From positions 6,882,001 through 6,946,000 of the forward strand of contig NW_026946363.1 in assembly GCF_035222375.1 (NCBI RefSeq): 64,000 nucleotides of DNA. Direction: 5' to 3'. The position numbers and the translations under genes are program-made. The notes beneath the pieces are model-generated. The model did no database searches, was not told the origin of the DNA, and was given only the letters and a program-made list of their open reading frames with translations. The DNA is from Podospora pseudocomata (lineage: Eukaryota > Ascomycota > Sordariomycetes > Sordariales > Podosporaceae). Each line of letters begins with the position of its first letter. Positions within the stretch are counted from its first letter, which is position 1. Of the stretch, positions 22,718 to 33,850 are shown in pieces.

Positions 22718-25700
22718 ATGGCTTCCAGACAGCAGATGGCGCACCTGCGCAAGGTACCTGGTGCTTTGCTCCACGCTTCCCGAGCTTCAAGGCCACTTTT
22801 GCGACCTCGCATTGCAACTGCTTGCTCTACTCCCAAGGCACTCGCACGATGGGAGAGCACCACGAGCGCCGCCTGGGAAAGCCCGAAACCGACCCTCCGG
22901 ACACCCGAGTTCCATAGACTGCCCGACCTGTTCCCTATCAATGAGAGCTTCACCAAACGGCATATCGGCCCGGACGATCAGGGCGTGCAGGAGATGCTCC
23001 AGGCTCTTTCGCCCCCTGTCAAGTCGCTTGACGAATTCGTGGAGCAAGTCATACCCGCGGATATCCGGTCAACCAGGGAGTTGTTTGTGTCTGAGGGAAA
23101 GCAGTCTGAGAGCGAAACCATGTCGAGGGAGGGTCTCCAGGAATGGGAGGTTCAGAAGATCGCACAGGACATTGCTGGGACTCCCAACAAGTCGGAGAGA
23201 TACTTCATTGGCGAAGGATACTACGGCACTTTGGTCCCTGAAGTAATCAAGCGCAATGTGCTCGAGAGCCCGGCTTGGTACACCAGTTATACGCCCTACC
23301 AGCCCGAGATCAGCCAGGGCCGTCTCGAGTCCCTGCTCAACTTTCAGACCTTGGTGACTGATCTGACAGCTCTCCCGGTTGCCAATGCTAGTTTGCTGGA
23401 CGAGGGAACTGCGGCAGCCGAAGCGATGGCTATCTCCCTGAACTCGTTGCCTACGTCGAGGCAGAAGCTGAAAGGAAAGACGTTTGTTGTCTCCAAGTCA
23501 ACTCATCCTGCGACAATCAATGTGTTGTGCGGACGTGCTGAAGCGTTGGGGGTCGAGGTCGCCATTATGGACGTTAACGAGTCCACGCTCGCCAGCCTGC
23601 AGGAGTTGGGCGATAACTTGGTCGGTGTCATGCTCCAGTACCCTGATAGGTTCGGTAACGCTGCCGACTTCCGATCGATTGCCGATGCCGTTCACAAGCA
23701 AGGCGCGCTCCTCAGCGTCGGAACAGACCTGCTTGCACTTACTCTCTTAACCCCACCGGGCGAACTCGGTGCTGATATCGTGTTTGGAAACTCACAAAGA
23801 TTCGGTGTACCCTTCGGATCGGGAGGACCCCATGCTGCTTTCTTTGCCGTGCAGGAGAAGCTCAAGAGGAAGATGCCCGGTCGTCTTGTCGGCGTATCCA
23901 AGGATCGTCTCGGTGGTCGTGCTCTTCGTCTGGCCTTGCAGACACGAGAACAGCATATCAGGAGAGAGAAGGCTACCAGCAATGTCTGCACTGCTCAAGC
24001 TTTGCTCGCCAACATGGCCGCATTTTACGCAGTTTACCACGGCCCTGAAGGTCTGAAGCGGATTGCTGAGAGATGCAACCTTGCTGCACGGGTTATTTGG
24101 GCGGCCGCTACACGCTATGGCTATGAAGCCCAGGAGCCGATTTTCGACAAGGTTACCATCGACTTGCCAGACATGGCTGATAAGTTTTACCGTTTCGCAA
24201 TGGAGACTGGGGTCTACGTCAGACCAGTCGGCGAGAGCAAGGTTGCTATCAGCCTGGATGAGACGGTCACGGAGGAGGATTTGACCAGACTTGTTCAGAT
24301 TCTTGGTGACTTCCGTTCCTATCTGGTGCAGCAGTCGGCAAACTCTGGAGAGGATTATGCCTCCACTGTCAAGAGCTTGCTCGAGGAGCAGTCCGTCAGA
24401 ACTGCCAACATACCCGAGACGCTGAAGAGGACCTCCCCGTACCTGACACATCCCGTCTTCAACAGCCACCACTCCGAGACAGAGATGCTCCGCTACATCC
24501 ACCACCTTCAATCCAAGGATCTCTCCCTGGTGCACTCCATGATTCCTCTGGGCTCATGCACCATGAAGCTGAACGGTAGCGCTGAAATGTCGCTCATCAC
24601 CCTGCCAGGCTTTGCCAATGTTCATCCTGGACGTTTGAAGCAGAACATCAAGGCGCAGCCGATTTACACTATCATCTACGAGCTTGAGGAGCAGTTGAAG
24701 AGCATTACAGGCATGGATGGTGTGAGTTTGCAGCCAAACTCGGGTGCTCAGGGCGAGTACGCAGGTTTGCGGATTATCCGTAGCTACCTCGACTCTCAGC
24801 GCGGCCCTGACGATCCTGTCCGTGACATCTGCTTGATTCCTGTTTCGGCCCACGGCACGAATCCGGCGTCAGCAGCTATGGCGGGCATGCGTGTTGTCCC
24901 CATCAAGTGCGACACCAAGACGGGCAACTTGGATCTCGAGGACCTTCGGGCCAAGTGCGAGCAGCACTCCAAGCAGATTGGTGCCATTATGATCACCTAC
25001 CCCAGCACCTTCGGTGTTTTCGAGCCGCAAATCAAGGAGGTCTGCAACATCATCCACTCCCATGGTGGCCAGGTGTACATGGACGGCGCCAACATGAACG
25101 CTCAGATCGGCCTTTGCAGCCCTGGTGAGATTGGCGCAGATGTGTGCCATCTTAACCTGCACAAGACTTTCTGCATTCCCCACGGCGGCGGTGGCCCAGG
25201 TGTCGGCCCTGTCTGCGTCAAGAAGCATCTGGGTCCTCACCTTCCCATTTCTACGCTCCACAACTACCCCAACCATACCACAACGCAGGTGACCAGTGCG
25301 CCATTTGGAAGCGCCGGTATCCTCCCCATCAGCTGGTCGTACATTGCTCTCATGGGCGCCGCCGGCCTCAAGAAGGCCACCCAGGTCGGCCTTCTCAACG
25401 CCAACTATCTCCTCGCCAAGCTCAAGCCCCACTACTCGATTTTGTACACCAACGAGCACGGCAGATGCGCCCACGAGTTCATCCTGGACGTCCGGCCTTT
25501 CCAGGCCACCGCCGGCATCGAGGCGATCGACATCGCGAAGCGCCTGCAGGATTATGGCTTCCACGCTCCCACCATGAGCTGGCCCGTGGCCAACACCCTC
25601 ATGATTGAACCTACCGAGTCCGAGTCCAAGGAGGAGCTTGACCGCTTCGTCGATGCTCTTGTCAGCATTCGCGAGGAGATTCGTGAGATTGAGGAGGGCA

Positions 25701-26027
25701 AGGCCCCGCGTGAGGGCAACGTCTTGAAGATGGCGCCTCATCCCATGGTGGATATCATTGGCGGCGATGGCGAGGAGGGAAGCAAGTGGGATAGACCTTA
25801 TAGCCGCACCAAGGCTGCCTACCCGCTGCCTTGGCTCAAGGAGAAGAAGTTCTGGCCTAGTGTGGCGAGAATTAACGATAGTAAGTGGCTTCTTGCCCTG
25901 TTATGGCATCGGTCTCAAGTACGCTGACATATTTCTAGCTTACGGAGATACCAACCTTTTCTGCACCTGCCCTCCTGTAGAGGACACGACGGGCGGTAAT
26001 CTGTCTTCTGTTCAGACTTCTCAATAG
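22718..26027 (+). CDS. GCV2: Glycine dehydrogenase (decarboxylating), mitochondrial P-protein
   Basis: P-protein of the mitochondrial glycine cleavage system: PLP-dependent decarboxylation of glycine with transfer of the aminomethyl group to lipoylated H-protein. Exons 22718-25880 and 25939-26027 give 1083 residues, close to the usual eukaryotic length. The N-terminus is Arg/Ser/Ala-rich without acidic residues, a mitochondrial presequence, followed by FTKRHIGPDDQGVQEML. Landmarks include YTPYQPEISQGRLESLLNFQ, FGSGGPHAAFF, the second-half motif HSMIPLGSCTMKLN, and the PLP lysine K816 in NLHKTFCIPHGGGGPG. The C-terminus is in the small second exon (TYGDTNLFCTCPPVED), as in homologues. Both internal halves of the fused P-protein look intact. 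Confidence 0.97.
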
Positions 26028-26733
26028 ACACACAAATGGGTTTTAGACGGGTGTTGCTCATAGACATTTCTTCTTCTGCGTTGGAGTTTATGGTTTCGAG
26101 GGGGCGTGGGTCAAAAAGGCAGGCAAGGGGAGAGTTCAACAAGTATCTCCCAAAGAGGAAGGGAAGAAAAGGAGATGGGGTTCAACAATACGTTCGGGCA
26201 TTGATTGGCTTTTTACATATACAAGCCGCAAACGGGAGTTTCTGAGCGGTTTGGCGGGATCTGGCAGCATTTTTCTCCTTTGCTTTTCAACATGCATGCA
26301 TCTCTAGATACCTTACATCAACACATCATCAGGTGGCTGGCTCTAGGGAGGAACTAAGGGAAAGGCGTTTTTCAACAAAGACGGGGTGGTTTGTCAAAAT
26401 AAATAGTGACAGGACTGTCTTTCTGACTTTTTGTTTTCTTGAGCGTTGGAGTTGTTTGGGTGGATGGGTGAGCTCAACATTGTGAATCGACAGCTGGAAC
26501 CAACCCCAGGTCTCACGCACTCGGCTGTTCATCTATACGATCCACACTAAGATCCACGAAATAGAACGCTTTTTTTCTGTCAAAACGACTACTTAAATTG
26601 CTTCCCATTTTATTTTTGACCTCCATGAAAAATGACCGCTCCCAATATGCAACTCTGTCCTATCTATTGACAACCAACTCCCCATGGATATCTTGAACTC
26701 ATACTTAACACCAATCAGATGGGCCTTTTGCGT
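26028..26733. other. Convergent intergenic region
   Basis: 3' regions of GCV2 and the Sqt1-like gene; AT-rich toward 26540-26620. No gene supported. Confidence 0.5.
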
Positions 26734-28311
26734 TTAGGCCTCGAAAACCAGCACAACGGAGTCATCACCCGCTGTGACAACCCTCTCACCATCAGCGCCC
26801 TGCACAAAACCCAAAACACCACCACCCTCACCACCACCTCTGTGACCCTTCCACTCCTTGATCAAACCAGCCGTTAGCCCAGCAGCAACAGCCTCTTGGG
26901 TAGCGGTCGCGCCACGCATGTCCCACCGTCTCACCACGCCGTCCAAACCGCACGACGTCAGGAGCCAACCGGCAGTCGCGCCAGTGGCAGCCCGGACAAA
27001 GTCTACCTTGACAACAGACTCCCCCTCGTGGGCACCGCGGATGTGTTTCCTTACTTGGAACGACCTCGCGGCATCAAAGATGGCAATGCTGCCGTCTACT
27101 GAGCCAGCAGCGAGGAGAGGCTGTTGCGGCGAAAAAGACAGGGACTCGATGCCGTCTGATTGTACGTTCAACGCAGCCAGAACGACGCCAGCACCGGCGG
27201 AAGGATCGCTTTGCGCGTTGGACGAGTTGGAAGGAGCAGCTCTGCGGCCGGCGGGGCCTCGTTGGACGGGGACGGCACGTTGTGTGGTTCGCGAAGCAGG
27301 CTGAGCGGAGAGGCGAGGGAGACCGACGACCCTGATGGCACCCTGGGCGCCACCGACGGCTACGAGCCCACCAGAGGGGGAAATGGCGACGGAGTAGAGG
27401 CCACCCTCGACGAAGAAGCGTTGATCCGCGTCCGCAAGAGATACAACTGTTTGACCGTTATCGGTGACGAGGTTCTTAGCAGCCGCTTCGCCAAAGACGT
27501 CGAAAACGTGGAGGGAGCTGTCCTCGCTGACGGTAGCGAGGAGAAGGCCGTCGGAAGACCAGGCGCCTGCTGTGCAGGATGCTGTGTGGAGGAAGTAGGA
27601 CTGGACGATCTGGATTGGGTTGGAAGGATCGGCAGCTGGGTCAATGGTGAAGACCCAGACGGAACCGTCGGATGCGCCCAAGGCGATGGTGTTCGGATGG
27701 GCGGCGGATGGGCAAGGCGATACCCAGTTGACTTCTTCTGTTTCTTGTGACTCGCCGACGTACTTGAACTGAGCACCTGTCCCTGTGTTGGGAACTCCTA
27801 CAGCGTACACGCGCAACCGCCCGTCCATGCCGCCACTGACCAAGAAGTCACCGCGTGGTAGAGTGAATGTCAGCGCATTGATGCTGTCTGTGTGTCCATC
27901 GATGGCGAACAGGGGTTGAAGTTCGGTCGGTTGCCACGCCCCAGCGGAGCTAGGGTCTGAGTTGTAGCTTGGGGGGAGGACTGGCTTTGACGATGCGGCA
28001 GAGATGTCGATAACGTAGCCTTTTCCTGGGGCATCGTCGGCGTCGCCCTCGGAACCACCTGTCGCAATCAAATGTGGGTATACTGGATGTTGAGCGATCG
28101 CAAAGACTGAATCCTTGTGCTGGTCAAAGTAGGCGATACCGTCGTTCTCCAGCACTAGTTCTTCGCCTTGCTCCTCGTCGTCTGAGTCCATGGGGACATC
28201 TTCATCCCCGTCCATATCGTCAACAACCTCCTGGACATCGTCCTCGGCGATCATCTCGGGCTCCGAGTCGTCATCGTCGGCAGGGTGTTGGTATGGCTTC
28301 GAGGATGACAT
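26734..28311 (-). CDS. SQT1: WD-repeat protein, Sqt1/AAMP family
   Basis: Single-exon gene for a 525-residue beta-propeller. In yeast Sqt1 is the dedicated chaperone that captures nascent ribosomal protein uL16 (Rpl10) for loading on 60S subunits; AAMP is the animal relative. The N-terminus (about residues 12-62) is a strongly acidic tail of Asp/Glu runs. WD units follow from about residue 55, e.g. QHKDSVFAIAQHPVYPHLIATGG, GHTDSINALTFTLPRGDFLVSGGMDGRLRVY, HTASCTAGAWSSDGLLLATVSED, and IESLSFSPQQPLLAAGSVDGSIAIFD, ending in TAGDDSVVLVFEA. A Gln/Arg/Ala-rich loop (about 330-375) interrupts the propeller. The acidic head and order of units support Sqt1/AAMP over other WD families. Confidence 0.88.
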   Translation of the reverse strand: MSSSKPYQHPADDDDSEPEMIAEDDVQEVVDDMDGDEDVPMDSDDEEQGEELVLENDGIAYFDQHKDSVFAIAQHPVYPHLIATGGSEGDADDAPGKGYVIDISAASSKPVLPPSYNSDPSSAGAWQPTELQPLFAIDGHTDSINALTFTLPRGDFLVSGGMDGRLRVYAVGVPNTGTGAQFKYVGESQETEEVNWVSPCPSAAHPNTIALGASDGSVWVFTIDPAADPSNPIQIVQSYFLHTASCTAGAWSSDGLLLATVSEDSSLHVFDVFGEAAAKNLVTDNGQTVVSLADADQRFFVEGGLYSVAISPSGGLVAVGGAQGAIRVVGLPRLSAQPASRTTQRAVPVQRGPAGRRAAPSNSSNAQSDPSAGAGVVLAALNVQSDGIESLSFSPQQPLLAAGSVDGSIAIFDAARSFQVRKHIRGAHEGESVVKVDFVRAATGATAGWLLTSCGLDGVVRRWDMRGATATQEAVAAGLTAGLIKEWKGHRGGGEGGGVLGFVQGADGERVVTAGDDSVVLVFEA

Positions 28312-29808
28312 GTTTGTGGAAGCTTGGCTCTAACGGATATGGTGAGCAGTGATTCGTGAAGTTTGAAAAAAGGAATTGGTAGCTAACTCGATGCTTGAAG
28401 ACTGGTGGGATGGTGGGGTAATATTTACCACAACTTTTTCCAGCACTTTGCCTGCTTGATAAGCAGTCTGCTTATCGATCCATGGCGGGGTTCGAATTGG
28501 TTCTCAATTCCCCACAAATGTCAAGCGTGGGTAAAATTCGGTAGCAATGCAATCCACTTTGAACATCACAACTGCTGTTAGTGACCCTAACCCTGACTAG
28601 AGCAGCAAGCCAGCAACAATGATGGTTCAAATATAGCACTTGACAACCGCTTTGCTATTGTTGACAAATATAGAGAATCACCCAGAAACACTTTCGTGAG
28701 AAGCTTTTAACCGAATCTGCATTTACGTGCGGTAACCAGCTAGCGATTTGGAATACCTGCAAAAGGGTCAGGACTTGGCCAACACAGAGGTCCATCTGTG
28801 CAGTCCTACAGCCAATATTTGGCGAGACCATTCACCTGTCGCACCGATTGTACGAGCTTGGCTGTAGTGTGGAGCTACGTTGGGTGCCTGGGCATCGCCA
28901 CGGGGTTCAGCCTCACCAAAAAGCGGATGTGGCGTCTCGTCAAGCAGCAAGAACCGGCACCTCGAGCTAGAATTTCCGGGCTGGCCCGGGGATTGATGTA
29001 CCCAAGCGGTACTTGAAGCGTTGGCAGGAGGTTCAGAACGATGTGTTGACGGTTTCTCGGAGACACCCCGACCTTGACCGCCATGGGTACTCACGTCTTT
29101 TGTGAAGTAAAGCTCAAGCACCTAAGTGATGTCATTTCCACAGGCTATCCAAAAAGACGACTTACAATATATATTTGCAATTGTGAGGTTAGGATATAAG
29201 TCAAGTATGTCGGATATTGGTCTAGAACGGCTTCAAATGATGAAGTCAATTGACTTCAGCCAGAGGGAGGGTTCAGGGTAGCAGATATCTTGCAGGGTCC
29301 TGGATGGAAATAAATTGTTAATTGTTGAGTTTAGAACCCAGGCAGTCAATTTGAGGCATGTAATTGAACTGATGACAAGTGTCTGACAAAAGAAAAGCTG
29401 CTTTGAGTCCCCAGCTTCAGAAAAACAGCAGGGCACTGCAAAACGTTCATCAACATTTACAGAACCTGACCGAAGACTTCAAGCCCAATGGAGAATAAGA
29501 GTCTAGCAACTGGGTAGTAGAGCTCCTTCGGAGAAATAGCAAAGGCGCAAAGCTGTAAGGCGCCAGTAGCAGCAGCTGACATATATCAGAGTCAAATATA
29601 TCAGAGTCAAGGTTAAGTAAATTGAGAGCTAAGAGACTAACAAACAAACTCATCAAAGAAATACCATCTTCTATCCAAACGAAAGCAAAACTGAAACAAC
29701 ACAACAAAGGCCAAAGTTACCTAGGTAGGTAACGGAACCTCCTCACTCCCATCTCTCACCCCCCGGTGCTTCATCGCACTCACCACACTCTTAACCATCC
29801 CCAAAAAT
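28312..29808. other. Intergenic region with a retrotransposon relic
   Basis: Upstream of the Sqt1-like gene and downstream of the Cys-rich protein gene. Apart from the RNase H relic listed separately I see no gene. A near-repeat of ATATATCAGAGTCAA occurs at about 29580-29610. Confidence 0.5.
28791..28953 (+). mobile_element. LINE RNase H relic (Tad/I-like), fragment
   Basis: A 54-codon open segment reads SICAVLQPIFGETIHLSHRL, then YELGCSVELRWVPGHRHGVQ and PHQKADVASRQAA. The core V.LRWVPGH.GV followed by a K/EAD..A motif is the C-terminal RNase H signature of fungal LINE elements, where the usual text is G(H/N)E.AD. No reverse transcriptase, poly-A tail or target-site duplication is visible around it, so this is a short relic. 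The spacing from WVPGH to KAD is slightly changed, consistent with decay. Family name is inference. Confidence 0.6.
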
Positions 29809-31335
29809 CTACGCACAATCAGCCCTCACAGGAACCTCTCTGCAACTATCCGGTCCCGGGTGAGGGCTATCACAAAGCTGATCACACTCCACCCCCGGCG
29901 CAACAAACACCCTGTATTCCTGTCCCACGAACCCAGGAAGTCTAAACTGTCTCGGATCGGTAGCCGCCAGGCCAGAAGCTCTGTACCCAGCCCGGCAAGC
30001 ACAGTAATTCTTCTCCAGCCCAAACGGAGTAGAGATGCAAGACGTTGTGATGGTGCACTTGTTGAAGAATGGGTTCGGGTTGCAGGTAGCGCACGTGCTG
30101 GGCTTGCTCTTGCGCTTGCAGTCAGCCGTGCAGGAGGAGTAATCCTTTCCGTTGTTGGCCTCGCCGTCGTCGCACTCCTCTCCCAGGGGGTAGTCAATGC
30201 GACCGTCGCCGCACGTTGGCTTTGGGCAAGAGGACGTGCAGCGAGTTATCTTGGTGCAGGTCTTTGTGCAGTTGGAGTTGGGGGTGCCGTTGAGGTAGCC
30301 GTCGTCACACTCTTCCGGGTGCTCAACAATGCCGTTTCCGCAGACTGATGGATTCGGAGGGTAGCAGGGCTCTTTGAACGTGCAGGTGCTGGTGCACTTG
30401 GACGAGGGAGTACCGTTGAGATCACCGTCATCACACTCCTCGGGATTCTCGGTGATGCCGTTGCCACAGATGGGCCCCTTGACCCAAGTGCAGTTGGTTG
30501 TGCACTTGCAGCCAGGGCTACCATTGAACGAGCCGTAATCGCATTGCTCTCCTGGGTCGACGACGCCATTGCCGCATGTCGGTGGGCAGGGTACGTCAAC
30601 CTTGGTGCAGTTGGCAGAACACTTGGATCCAGGGGCACCGTTGAATTGCCAACCAAGGTCACACTCCTCTTTAGGAGCATCCAGAATGCCATCACCGCAG
30701 TAGTCACAGACGGTGCAGTTATCTGAACAGCCGCTGTTGTAGGCTCCGTTTCTTGGCCCGGCATCGCACTCCTCGCCAGGATCGATGTACCCGTTGCCGC
30801 AGACAGGGGCCTTTTTGCAATCGTCGGTGCAGCCCGAATTGGGCTCACCATTGAGAGATCCAAGATCGCACTCCTCGGGCCAGTCGACATGTCCATCACC
30901 ACAACAAGAGACCTTCTTGCAATCTTTGGAACAACCGGAGTTGAGCTCACCATTGCGATGGCCCAGATCGCATTCCTCGGGGAATGCCACAATCCCATCA
31001 CCGCAGCAGGGAACCTTCTTGCAGTCCTTGGAGCAGCCAGAGTTGGGTGCTCCGTTGAGCTCTGGGCCGAGATCGCACTGCTCATAGGGCAACTGGACCA
31101 TCCTGCTCAAGGTGAAGGGTTAGTCATGTTCAAGTCCGAAGGATCAAATTTCAAGCACTTACCCATCACCACAGACTCCACCACAATGGGTCCCATTGCG
31201 GCACACAGGGTAGCTTGGTCGAGGGGTAGGGTCGTGGGTGGCGATAACATGGGTGGTAGTTGTCGTGTTCACATAGATACGGGTACAGCTGGCCCCTCCC
31301 ATGAAGAGGGCGAGCAAGATCTTGTTGTGAAGCAT
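29809..31335 (-). CDS. Secreted cysteine-rich repeat protein (DUF4215-type)
   Basis: Exons 31335-31163 and 31102-29809 give 488 residues. A signal peptide (KILLALFMGGASC) is followed by a Thr-rich segment and then nine tandem units of about 35-40 residues, each with a core CG(D/N)G..(x5-8)EECD.G..NG..(N/S)SGCS..C. The spacing and the EECD/LNG motifs match the DUF4215 / myxobacterial disulfide repeat, which in other lineages occurs in extracellular adhesive or wall proteins. After the repeats comes a Cys-rich non-repeat domain (about residues 370-488) ending in REVPVRADC. The intron falls inside repeat 1, at CGDG. No enzyme motif is present. Role unknown; secretion and a disulfide-built rod are inferred. 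Copies differ in sequence, so the array is not a recent expansion. Confidence 0.82.
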
Positions 31336-33418
31336 CTTGAGACGCCAGGCTGGTTGCTAACTTTTGAGGTCGAGAGGTTTGTATGAGTGACGGATGGATG
31401 GGGTTCCGTCGAGTTCAGAGACTCTTTATAGACTGAGAGAGACTTCCAAATATTGTTTGGCCTCATCTCACATGACGGCAATCGACCTGAGTACTAAGAA
31501 AAGAATCTCATCGTTGTTCGTTTACACTGCCATAATGAGCCTAGGGCTGAAGTCATGACACTTTTGGATACTTGACAACAAAATTGGATACCTGCCCATG
31601 ATACGACGCCCGAATCATCTGCTTTCGGCGTTCCTCGTGCCCTGCCTGCTAGCTTATACAGAAACGCTGGATGAACTGTCGGCTCTCGCTGTGTGGCTTG
31701 TTCATTTTGGGTCTTGTGAACAAAGCAGGTTGAAGGCAGTGCTCCGGTGGTGGAGAAGAGATGGCAGGACCTGAACTCGTATTTGGCTCATTACCTATTG
31801 TGAGTCTGTCTTTGACAAATAAGGTTATTTGGCCACAGCTGAAGTACATCATCTCTATCACAATGGCTTGGCTTATTCTGATGTTGGCTGAGCATGTCGT
31901 TAGTGCATTGATCTCTGAACAAACAGCGAGAATTCTTTAGTTGGGTGAAGTGGGTGGAATGAGGGTGTCAACTGGTGCCAGTAAGATTCGAGTAGAAAAT
32001 GTAATGGCTGATTGTGTATGACACTGCGCGACTTGGAAAACGCAATCGGACGTAAAGAATGATGGAAAGGCGGCTCAGGTATCGTGCCTTTTCCTTTCGG
32101 CTGGCCGTGAGCCGAAAAGATGGTGGTGAGACCTGCAGACGTAAAGACGTAAACCCGAGGCTTTGGTTCATCGTTCTTGCCATTCGGCTGAGTTCTCCAC
32201 CTTCTGATTCGTTATTACCTTCAGGGAGGGCTGAGATTACCTAGTATCTCAAAGATACCTGGTATTCATTCCTAGAACGGATACGGCGCCACCTGAAAAG
32301 AAAGCTCTATAGTTGGAACCTTACGTAACTCGACCATTGTTCGATAATTATGACTTATGACCAGAGTAAAACGGGCTGGGCTCTTGATTCTCTCAGCCCC
32401 GGAACTGCACCACCACCATCGTCCGGATAATTCAAATCCGATGATTGGTTGATATCAGCCGTCGGCCAAAGTTGACAGGTGACATTTCCTGCGCCAGTCC
32501 CGAACTCAGAATGTGAGACACAAGAAGCAGTTGTGCACCTCATCGGTTCGGCATATTGATACCCAAAGACTGACACGTAATTTTCACTCTGCGGTCCCGT
32601 TGATGTAGCTCACTGTCAGCCAATGGTACTTGGGCCTGAGCGGTAGGACGATTGAAACCAGGCTTTGATATGGCTGGTGGCTTCCACGCAATGTAAAACT
32701 AGTGGGCGGCTAACGAGACGGATAGGGTCTCAGGTCTGAGCAGTCGAGAAGGTTCCGGGGGCAATTTTGTTGGCAGGTAGACAGACACCTGTTTTGATGG
32801 TTGACGGGAACTGTATGTGGGCTGAAGTGGGCTCTTTTGAGTTGGTTTGTGGCCGCCTCGCACCGCAGAAAACACAGGAAGAGCTCGCTGCTCAACAATT
32901 GGAATCTTCTCAAGGCAAGAAGTTGTGGTCCTCTTGGCGGACGATAGTTATTCGATATTGATCATGGGGCATTCGCAGACGCTTTGTAACTTACGAAGCC
33001 TCATCTCTTGCCTGGAGATACCGACTTTGGAGTGGCCAAGCCAGAAAGTAAGCCAGCACGCTCGGTAACGGCTCAAGTCAAGATATTCAAATCCAACACT
33101 CCTTTTTCTTTCCACGGGGATCAGCTCCGTCTTTCGGTGGACCGCTGCCACTTGCCATCTGCGAACCGTGTTTCATACAGGCTGGCCAGTAGAGTGGAAA
33201 AGCCATGGTCTGCGAGAAGCCAAGATCGGCAGATATGTTTCGGATAGCAACCACCGCTTGCTGCGATGCAAGTCTCACCAAAAATCATTTGCAAAAAGCA
33301 ACTTATCGGTGGAACTTGGCCATCTTCCGGACTGGTGGCGTTAGGGTTTCTTCCATGCAACACATCACACCACCATCACGTTGTGATCTACCGCTCAGAC
33401 GAACCATCCAATCATAGA
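31336..33418. other. Intergenic region without visible gene
   Basis: 2.1 kb between the Cys-rich protein start and tRNA-Ala. The first few hundred bases should be the Cys-rich gene's promoter. Open frames are short and unrecognisable. Confidence 0.5.
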
Positions 33419-33503
33419 GGGCGTGTGGCTCAGTTGGTAGAGCGTTCGCTTAGCATGCTTCAGTGTATGCGAAAGGTCCTGGGTTCGATTCCCAGCTCGT
33501 CCA
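33419..33503 (+). tRNA. tRNA-Ala (AGC) with a 12-nt intron
   Basis: Standard cloverleaf: acceptor GGGCGTG paired with CTCGTCC, D-arm GGCTCAGTTGGTAGAGC, anticodon stem TTCGC/GCGAA, T-arm CTGGGTTCGATTCCCAG and discriminator A at 33503. The anticodon AGC is at 33452-33454. A 12-nt intron (33456-33467) sits one base 3' of the anticodon, the canonical position. One U-U mismatch in the acceptor stem is also found in yeast tRNA-Ala as I remember it. CCA is not encoded. Confidence 0.95.
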
Positions 33504-33850
33504 AACGTTCAATACTTTTATTTTTTGCTCATCTTTCATAAGCCAGAAAATCCACATTATGGTGGATACATCATCAATGCCCTGCCTGATCCGCCCGTTT
33601 GTCACCTGGTCAACTTAACGGCTGTGGAGCTTGGGAAAGGGGTCAAATAGGGGTGCTGGCGATAGTACAATCTGGCCCAGTAGATCTTGACCACGACGTA
33701 GAAACATTAAGTAGGTAGTTAGATTTGGGACGCGAAGGGGATATGACCAAGTACCTTTAAATCAATGTTGCCAGCCCAGAAAAAAAAAGACGCTCATTCT
33801 GTAATCTTCCACCACCAAAATATTATGACATGATGACCCCCGTATTATGA
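33504..33850. other. Short intergenic region
   Basis: Between the tRNA and the histidine phosphatase stop. The tRNA is followed by TACTTTTATTTTTT, a plausible RNA polymerase III terminator at about 33512-33526. Nothing else seen. Confidence 0.5.

Noticed and set aside
22270-22917. 215-codon frame overlapping the GCV2 start
   Set aside because: Runs through the leader and presequence of GCV2 in another frame; unrecognisable product.
24869-25741. Long minus-strand open frame (290 codons) opposite glycine decarboxylase
   Set aside because: It is antisense to the conserved PLP domain of GCV2; openness reflects GC-biased third positions.
26858-27750. Plus-strand open frames opposite the Sqt1-like gene
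   Set aside because: Antisense shadows of WD repeats.
28586-28599. CCCTAACCCTGA resembling telomere repeat
   Set aside because: Only about two units and no tandem array.
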